Positions 58,528 through 64,000 of a DNA stretch of 64,000 nt are shown here, piece after piece. The number at the start of each line of letters is the position of its first letter. The stretch's first letter is position 1. Origin of the DNA: Annulohypoxylon bovei var. microspora (lineage: Eukaryota > Ascomycota > Sordariomycetes > Xylariales > Hypoxylaceae); assembly GCA_022836615.1 (NCBI GenBank), contig MU405218.1:124001-188000 (forward strand), read 5' to 3'. The translations under genes and the position numbers were made by a program. The notes beneath the pieces were generated by a model, which saw only the letters and a program-made list of their open reading frames with translations, made no database searches and was not told where the DNA came from.

Positions 58528-59790
58528 TCAATTCAGCTCACGTGCGGCTGGCGTTGTAGGCGTAGCCCGAATCATGTCCTCGTCCGTCGGTTGCGGGATC
58601 ATGCGGTCTACGCCGCGCGTCGACTCCCAGTGGACCGTGCCGTAACGGTACAGCTCGCCGAAGGTGCCGGGCCTGTGGTCCGCGTCGCGGAAGCCGTCCT
58701 TCTTGACGAGGTCTCCCAGCGCCGGCACCCCGCCCGCCGAGTTGTGGTACACCTTGTACATGTGGCTCTGCTCCAGCATCTCGACCACGAAGTCCTCGGC
58801 CGCCTGCCGCCGAGCCGCGTCGGGCTCGTCGAGCGCCGTCGTGAACAGCTCCGCCTGCCGCGCGCCGTCGTAGTCCGTCCGGATCGCGCCGAGGATGCCG
58901 TTGCGGATCCCCTCCACGTGGAACACCTTGGTCGCGTAGAAGGCGCGCCCGTCCCACCCCGTCGCCACGTCGAGCAGGTTGCGCGTGCGCTCGCCGATCA
59001 GCATGTGCGCCACGTAGTCGCTCATCTCGCGCACCTTGTCCGCGAAGTGCCAGTCCGCCATGCCCTCCGCCAGCCCGATATCCTTGAGCAGCGGCAGCTT
59101 GTGGAAGCCGTCGGCGTTCGTGCGGTTCTTCCAGAGTTCCTTGAACCCTTCGTGCCAGTGCCGGATGAACAGGCACCCCTTGCGCGCCGCCAGCATGTAG
59201 TTCCCGAAGCTGCCCCACTGCCTGCGGATCTGCCCCGTGATGACCCAGGCCGCCATCTCGTACGGCGAGCCCGGGGCCGTGAGGGGCTCCCAGAACAGCC
59301 GGTCCAGGTGCGTGTGCAGCATGTTGCCGACGTCCATCCACACGCCGCCGTGCGCGAACAGCAGCGGCAGCCGCACGAGGTCCGCCGCGTGCTGCGCCGC
59401 GTGGCGCCCGTCCATCGTCCCGTCCACCAGGCAGGCCGGGAACCAGTCCTTATCGACGTATTTATATACGTTGTTAGGCGAGCCCTCCACGAGGTCGACG
59501 ACGCGCACAGTCCACGACCGCCCGAGCTTCCGCACCCAGTCCACCACCGTGCGTCGGTAGCTCGGGTACATGGCGTCGAGGCCCCGGTCCCAGAACGCCC
59601 ACACGTTCTTCTCCGAGGCGACGGGTCGGAATGAGCGCAGCTCGGCTAGGATCAGGGCTTCGGGCCGCAGGTCTAGCTCAGACTCGGGCACGACGCGGAG
59701 CCCGCTTGATGACGGGGGGAGTGCGAATGAGCCCATCTGAGATGGAGAAGTTGTTATGGGATCAATCGTTGTGGTAGATGCTCTTGTCAT
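58528..59790 (-). CDS. Capsular-polysaccharide-synthesis-like glycosyltransferase
   Basis: Resembles the fungal branch of the capsular polysaccharide synthesis family, GT-A-type sugar transferases. The opening LDLRPEALILAEL, NVWAFWDRGLDAMYPSYRR and WTVRVVD blocks fit. So does the core ADLVRLPLLFAHGGVWMDVG, where the Asp after GGVWM is the probable metal/sugar-nucleotide ligand. No signal peptide or membrane helix is visible, so cytosolic action is possible. The frame stays open to 59886, but TATAAAGA (59853-59860, minus) lies inside that extension, so the true start is probably at 59790 or at 59736 (MGSFALPP). The gene is markedly GC-rich at third positions compared with its neighbours, giving long false frames in the other registers. 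Acceptor and product are unknown. Confidence 0.78.
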   Translation of the reverse strand: MTRASTTTIDPITTSPSQMGSFALPPSSSGLRVVPESELDLRPEALILAELRSFRPVASEKNVWAFWDRGLDAMYPSYRRTVVDWVRKLGRSWTVRVVDLVEGSPNNVYKYVDKDWFPACLVDGTMDGRHAAQHAADLVRLPLLFAHGGVWMDVGNMLHTHLDRLFWEPLTAPGSPYEMAAWVITGQIRRQWGSFGNYMLAARKGCLFIRHWHEGFKELWKNRTNADGFHKLPLLKDIGLAEGMADWHFADKVREMSDYVAHMLIGERTRNLLDVATGWDGRAFYATKVFHVEGIRNGILGAIRTDYDGARQAELFTTALDEPDAARRQAAEDFVVEMLEQSHMYKVYHNSAGGVPALGDLVKKDGFRDADHRPGTFGELYRYGTVHWESTRGVDRMIPQPTDEDMIRATPTTPAARELN

Positions 59791-59852
59791 ATATTCTTGT
59801 GAGTTGCTGAACGCTTCGCATCTTGTTCGCAGTAGATCGGATAGTTGCAGAG

Positions 59853-59860
59853 TCTTTATA
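59853..59860 (-). promoter_or_regulatory. TATA box candidate for the glycosyltransferase gene
   Basis: TATAAAGA on the minus strand. Transcription starting some 30 bases downstream would exclude the ATG at 59886 and favour 59790 or 59736. Confidence 0.5.
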
Positions 59861-59886
59861 TCTTTGCGTGTAGCGAGCGCTAGCAC

Positions 59887-60562
59887 GCCGAACGCAGTCG
59901 GATGGCGCTAACGGGAATGCAACCCATCCATGCTTGCACCGAGCATATACGCCATTACCCGCGACATAATACGATATGATTCATAGCGGTAATATGAGCC
60001 CGTGGCGGCGCTAGGGGCGTATGGGCTTGACTCCTACGGGCGCCATCTCGTGATCTTGTTCTTGCTCCTCGTCTGTTTAAGCCTTCTTGCCCGACGGATC
60101 GGTCCGTGGTTGGTGTCGATCACCGCGCCAAGGCGGGAAAGGGATGCATCTGGACGGATGCGGTTAGCGCCACTATGATTCATAATGACGGTGCTTGCGA
60201 TCTTTTTCAGCTCCAAGGGGCTGAGCTTGGAAAAAGCAAAATGATTCAGGATGAATTGCGCCTGGAAGGGCAGGGACACATTTGAAGCATTATGGGGTCT
60301 GTATGTCTCACTGTAGTACAACAGACATCTAGGAGGCATGCGCTGCTGCATGCTGGCAGGGTAATAGCATCGCCTCGACAGCGGAATTACATTTCAATAA
60401 GAATTCATCAAGAACAACGTCATAACACTCAAGATGATTTGTTACAATTCAAGAAAAACCATAAGAAGTTCTGTTGAGCTTGTTAAAATCTCACAATCGT
60501 CGATATTTACAAGCCCAATCCCCTCCAATCCAGCATCTTAAACTGAATATCAGCAAGTTACC
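59887..60562. other. Divergent promoter region
   Basis: Separates the glycosyltransferase (-) from the alpha/beta hydrolase (+). Open frames here are short and unconvincing. Confidence 0.45.
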
Positions 60563-61933
60563 ATGGTGCTCCTCAAGGACAAGCCCGAATACGTTGACCT
60601 CGACGTCGACTTCAAGCCTCTTCCTAAACATGGCCATCTCTCAGAGAAAACACCCGAGTTTCTGGCAGCCGAGCCTGCCATTACCGCCGCCTACGAGCAA
60701 CTGTGGTCGTTACCCACCTTCCAGGCCTTTCGTCAGGCTGCGGGTGATGCCGATGCTCCTATGCCTCCTGGCGGACCTGATCGGTATCGCGAGGTCAAGA
60801 CTGAGTTGCTACAGTTTCCCGCGCGGGACGGCCATCTGATCGAGCTGAAGATTTACAAATCTCCAAATGTTATGCCGGACGCTACGCTAGTTTATCGTAT
60901 GCATGGTGGCGGTACGAAACTTTCGACACGACCCCTTTTCCTCGACTCTAACCCGCTGATCTCTTCCATCTAGGCTTTGTGGTTGGACGACACGAGGTAG
61001 ACGGCGCCGAGAATGTTTATGCTGCCACGAACCCCAACATTGTCGTTGCCAGCATAGACTATCGACTGTGAGTTGTGCGAAACTGATCTCCTACAACCTG
61101 GCTAATACTGAGAAGAGCCCCTGAGTTTCCCTTCCCAACTCCAGGAGAGGATTGCTACGACGGCTTGTTATGGGTATGCTCACCGATTTATCTAACTTAA
61201 TTCAAATATTCGTCGACTAACCCTTTGCTTCAGTGTAAGAAGAACGCTAAAACTCTCGGAATCAACCCGGAGAAGATTATTATTGCCGGAAGTAGTGCCG
61301 GAGCCAATCTTGTAGGTTTCCGCTTAACGCCTTATGAGGCTCCTTGAAGCACTGCTTGCTGATGCTATTATAAGGCGGCAGCTTTAGCTGTTATGGCCAG
61401 AGACGATGGAATTACCGGCATCATCGCCCAGGTTCTTCACTTCCCGCTTGTCTGCCACCCTAAGTTCTTCCCTCGGGAGAAGTATGAGTTCGGGAGTTAC
61501 GTCCAAAACGCAGACAACTGCGTCCTTAGCGTCCTTCGAAACGAGGCTTTCCTCGACTCGTATATTCCTAAACCCAAGCCCGACCACCGACATTCGCCTC
61601 TGCTTGTGGCATCACATGCGAATCTTCCACCGGCGCGTAAGGAATTCCTCTCCCTCCCCTATATTTCTTCGATATCGCTCCACTCCGCTTTCTGCTCGTG
61701 TATGACTAACCGTTGGCACCCCAGTGATACAATGCGCGGGCGTTGATATTTTCCGAGACGATGCTTTCGCGTACGCCGAAGCCCTCGAGGCAGCTGGTGT
61801 TGATGTTGAGATATATGGTTATAAAGGCGTACCCCATTGTTTCCCTGCTGTCATCGCGACCCATCCTAGCACGCCAGAGTTTTACGAGAGGTATAACGCT
61901 TTCTTGAAGAAACATGCGACTAGTTCCGGATAG
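60563..61933 (+). CDS. HSL-type alpha/beta hydrolase fold-3 esterase (350 aa)
   Basis: Serine hydrolase of the hormone-sensitive-lipase group. Six exons join in frame: 60563-60911, 60974-61067, 61113-61173, 61234-61311, 61375-61636 and 61725-61933. The oxyanion-hole motif HGGG (residues 114-117) is split by the first intron. The nucleophile elbow is GSSAG (187-191, Ser189). Asp289 (GVDIFRDD) and His319 (VPHCF) complete the triad. The YRL-APEFPFP block of the family is present. No signal peptide, so it is probably cytosolic. The natural ester substrate is not readable. It sits 270-320 bases before an SDR gene on the same strand, a pairing often seen in catabolic or specialised-metabolite loci, but no other pathway gene is nearby. 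Confidence 0.9.
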
Positions 61934-62188
61934 GGGAAATGAGATATTATAGTATAGTAATAACTATAGGAGATTTCCGGAATCTCCGAATGTTAATGCC
62001 TAGAAATACCACCTCTCCAAGGGATAGACCTAATAAATCCGGATCTGTCGATGGTGCCACGAACCTGCATATCTTCGGTTACATACCTATATAAGTATGT
62101 TGCAACACGAACAAAGTGCTCCTCGTAGCTCATGCCATCCTTCATCTTTAATAATTGATTTTGAAAGACAAGATCAAAATATAAATTG

Positions 62189-62196
62189 TATAAAAG
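62189..62196 (+). promoter_or_regulatory. TATA box candidate for the SDR gene
   Basis: TATAAAAG ends four bases before an in-frame ATG at 62200, so transcription should start beyond that codon. This supports the ATG at 62254, which also has the context GCCACCATGC. Confidence 0.5.
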
Positions 62197-62253
62197 CAAA
62201 TGAATCTTGAGTTTCCTCCACCCAAAGTCAATAATTCAGAACTCAGCGCCACC

Positions 62254-63237
62254 ATGCCCGTATTTGATGCAACAACAACCAGCGAGCAAGTCGTTGAGGC
62301 CTTGGGCCAGCATGTCAAAGCACGTACCTTCGTCATCACTGGCGCGGGTCAGCCGAGCATTGGGAGCTCGATGGCCACGACACTAGCTCGAGCTTCGCCG
62401 GAACATATTGTCATCGTGTCGAGGGCCCCCACGAAGGTCGACCCCGTGCTTGCTGCCATCCGAGAAGTAAACCCCTCGGTCAAGGCAACGTACATCCAAG
62501 CCGACTTATCCGACCACGACTCAGTGCGGCGAGCTGCTAAGGAGGTCTTAGAGGCGACAGCATCCAAGGTCGACGTACTCATTAACAGCGCCGGGAACAT
62601 GGGCCTCAAGGAGTACACGGTGGATAAACAAGGAATTGAAATGCAACTGTCAGCGAACCATGTCGGACACTTTCTATTGACGAATCTGCTCGTCCCCGCC
62701 CTCCTAGCCGCAGCGGACGCGAACAAAGAGCACGGTAGCCGCGTCGTCAACCTAACTAGTCTAGGCTATCTCATCAGCCCCTTCCGCTTCGACGACTACA
62801 ACTTCTCCGGCGGCAAGACATATGACCTATGGACAGCATACGGCCAGGCCAAGACGGCGAACATCCTGTTTTCTTATGCCTTGACTAAGCGGCTTAAGGA
62901 GCGCGGCGTTAACTCGTTTGCCGCCCACCCCGGGTCGAATCTCGATACGCAACTCGGCTCACACTTGACCATGGACGACTACGACAGCATATACGAGACC
63001 ACGAAGCGCAACACGGGCCAGGACTTCGTGTTCGACTCGCCGCGGTTCAAGACCTACGCCCAGATCGGCGCCACGCCACTGACGGCCGCGCTGGACCCGG
63101 AAATCGCTGCTAAGGCGCCGGCCCTCCTGATCAATAACCAGATTGCGGGGACCGCGGAGCATGCAAGCAACCCCGAGTTCGTGGAGAAGCTGTGGGAGCT
63201 TAGCGAGAAGCTGGTTGGCCAGGAGTTCAAGTATTGA
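62254..63237 (+). CDS. Short-chain dehydrogenase/reductase (327 aa)
   Basis: NAD(P)-dependent oxidoreductase with a Rossmann fold. The cofactor loop is TGAGQPSIG (29-37), a variant of TGxxxGIG. NSAG (111-114) replaces the usual NNAG. The catalytic set is Ser169 (NLTSLGYL), Tyr196 and Lys200 (YGQAK). HPG follows as in WW-domain-oxidoreductase or retinol-dehydrogenase-like SDRs. Length is normal for that group. An in-frame ATG lies 54 bases upstream but is disfavoured by the TATA-like site next to it. Cofactor preference and substrate cannot be read. There is no intron. It follows the alpha/beta hydrolase gene on the same strand. Confidence 0.9.
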   Translation: MPVFDATTTSEQVVEALGQHVKARTFVITGAGQPSIGSSMATTLARASPEHIVIVSRAPTKVDPVLAAIREVNPSVKATYIQADLSDHDSVRRAAKEVLEATASKVDVLINSAGNMGLKEYTVDKQGIEMQLSANHVGHFLLTNLLVPALLAAADANKEHGSRVVNLTSLGYLISPFRFDDYNFSGGKTYDLWTAYGQAKTANILFSYALTKRLKERGVNSFAAHPGSNLDTQLGSHLTMDDYDSIYETTKRNTGQDFVFDSPRFKTYAQIGATPLTAALDPEIAAKAPALLINNQIAGTAEHASNPEFVEKLWELSEKLVGQEFKY

Positions 63238-63684
63238 ACCCGGACTTAAGCCTTAATTCCTGTACCGCAGTTTTTCGAATATCTGCAAACATGACGGTCC
63301 CATATTAAAAAGGCACTAGACCCTTTCTGATAAGCTTTACTATTTATAGTTAGCCCGTAACTGAGGCTCTGCTGGTTTCAATATCAAAAGAAATCCGATA
63401 AGAGATGATAAGAGGATTAGTAAGAATTTAATAAGGAATTGAGAACTTATCTTCAAGCGGTTATTGGCTACTGCTTTTTAGTGTGCCTTGGCATGATAAG
63501 AAAAAAAATTGTGAGAAGGGTGTTGTTAAATGAACCTCAGATTCCATTGGCTTAAAACAGTTAAAGCCATCTTAAAGGGGACCCGACAAAACGCAGAATG
63601 TTCGCAAATAAGCGGTATCAAAATATCTAAGCTTTTCTTCGCATGCAAATTTTCAAATCAATTCTTCATAATCGACTTTTGATC
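63238..63684. other. AT-rich spacer
   Basis: Contains the SDR 3' UTR and the upstream region of the truncated right-edge gene. Nothing else is seen. Confidence 0.5.
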
Positions 63685-64000
63685 ATGGACGACTCGTCTT
63701 TAATCGTGGCAAAGCCTAAGAAGGCCGGCCGCAAGTCCAACGACCTTGAAGAACGCGCTGTTGCTCGAACCACGCCTTACAGATCCAACCGACCGCGTAG
63801 TTCGAATAAGAAAAAGATTGAGGTGTTGACCTGGATAGCGCAAACCACAATGCCGTTGCGGCAGTCGATAGCAGTGGCAGGGTTCGCTAGACCTAGCCGC
63901 CAAATCTCCGACCACGATCTTGAGCCTCTGAAACCGGGGTTTCGACGAGTTACCTTCAAAGAAGCCGGTGATTTCTTCAAGATACCCGATGGGACTATAA
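63685..64000 (+). CDS. 5' part of a gene with a transposase-like HTH N-terminus (cut by window end)
   Basis: From the ATG at 63685 the frame stays open to the window edge (105 codons) without a stop. The start is basic (KPKKAGRKS). It is followed by SNKKKIEVLTWIAQ and, near the edge, FRRVTFKEAGDFFKIPDGTI. That spacing of a KIEVL helix and an E-A-x-x-FKIP-x-x-TI helix resembles helix-turn-helix N-termini of fungal pogo/Fot1-type transposase-derived and CENP-B-like proteins. Whether a DDE nuclease or another domain follows cannot be seen. Confidence 0.55.
   Translation, partial: MDDSSLIVAKPKKAGRKSNDLEERAVARTTPYRSNRPRSSNKKKIEVLTWIAQTTMPLRQSIAVAGFARPSRQISDHDLEPLKPGFRRVTFKEAGDFFKIPDGTI

Noticed and set aside
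58591..59634. Long antisense frame of 347 codons over the glycosyltransferase
   Set aside because: It mirrors the GC-rich sense gene; the translation is Val/Arg/His-rich with no family resemblance.
1..64000. CRISPR array, bacterial operons or phage genes
   Set aside because: No regularly spaced direct repeats, and genes have introns and eukaryotic families throughout.

Overview
The window looks like nuclear DNA from a filamentous ascomycete (Pezizomycotina, most likely a Sordariomycete). Genes have short introns of about 40-90 bases with GTAAGT/GTATGT donors and CTAAC-like branch points, and they lie on both strands between long AT-leaning spacers. The products are typical of these fungi: DUF6604, a SLIP-GC-like GTPase, a CBM1 glycoside hydrolase, a fungal b561 protein and a capsule-synthesis-like glycosyltransferase. 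The genus cannot be named from sequence alone.

Layout, left to right. 1-2.6 kb is gene-poor and holds a 538-bp MITE-like element with 125-bp terminal inverted repeats and an 8-bp target duplication. 2.6-5.7 kb is a six-exon DUF6604 gene. 5.7-7.2 kb is a spacer with several perfect short hairpins. 7.2-9.6 kb (-) is cytosolic methionyl-tRNA synthetase in seven exons, divergent from a chromodomain/AT-hook protein (10.4-12.5 kb, +). A convergent 817-residue Cys/His and RRM-like protein follows (13.7-16.2 kb, -). A 5.7-kb spacer leads to a DHDPS-family aldolase (21.9-22.8 kb). After a 5-kb spacer comes a secreted GH16 enzyme with a C-terminal CBM1 (27.8-29.1 kb, -). Next are a SLIP-GC-like large GTPase (31.1-34.3 kb) with a damaged G3 motif and an in-frame stop that only an unusually short intron could remove, and a tRNA-like Pol III candidate at 34.7-34.9 kb. 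Then a cytochrome b561-type membrane protein (36.0-37.4 kb, -) and a Csx1/Nam8-type three-RRM protein (39.6-41.2 kb, -). An 8.7-kb spacer with no gene I can support precedes the ECM29 proteasome adaptor (50.0-55.5 kb) and a UBA-UAS-UIM-UBX protein (56.4-58.1 kb). The right end carries a glycosyltransferase (-), an HSL-type alpha/beta hydrolase, an SDR oxidoreductase and the 5' end of a gene with a transposase-like helix-turn-helix N-terminus, cut by the window edge.

There is no operon-like pathway cluster. Housekeeping genes (MetRS, ECM29, the UBX protein, Csx1) are mixed with accessory genes. ECM29 and the UBX protein are adjacent and both act in ubiquitin/proteasome biology, but each has its own upstream region. 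The aldolase, GH16 enzyme, hydrolase, SDR and glycosyltransferase are catabolic, secreted or cell-surface functions. The most unusual items are the GTPase gene, the Pol III-like hairpin locus, the MITE and the recurrent ACCTAGGT motif in most spacers.
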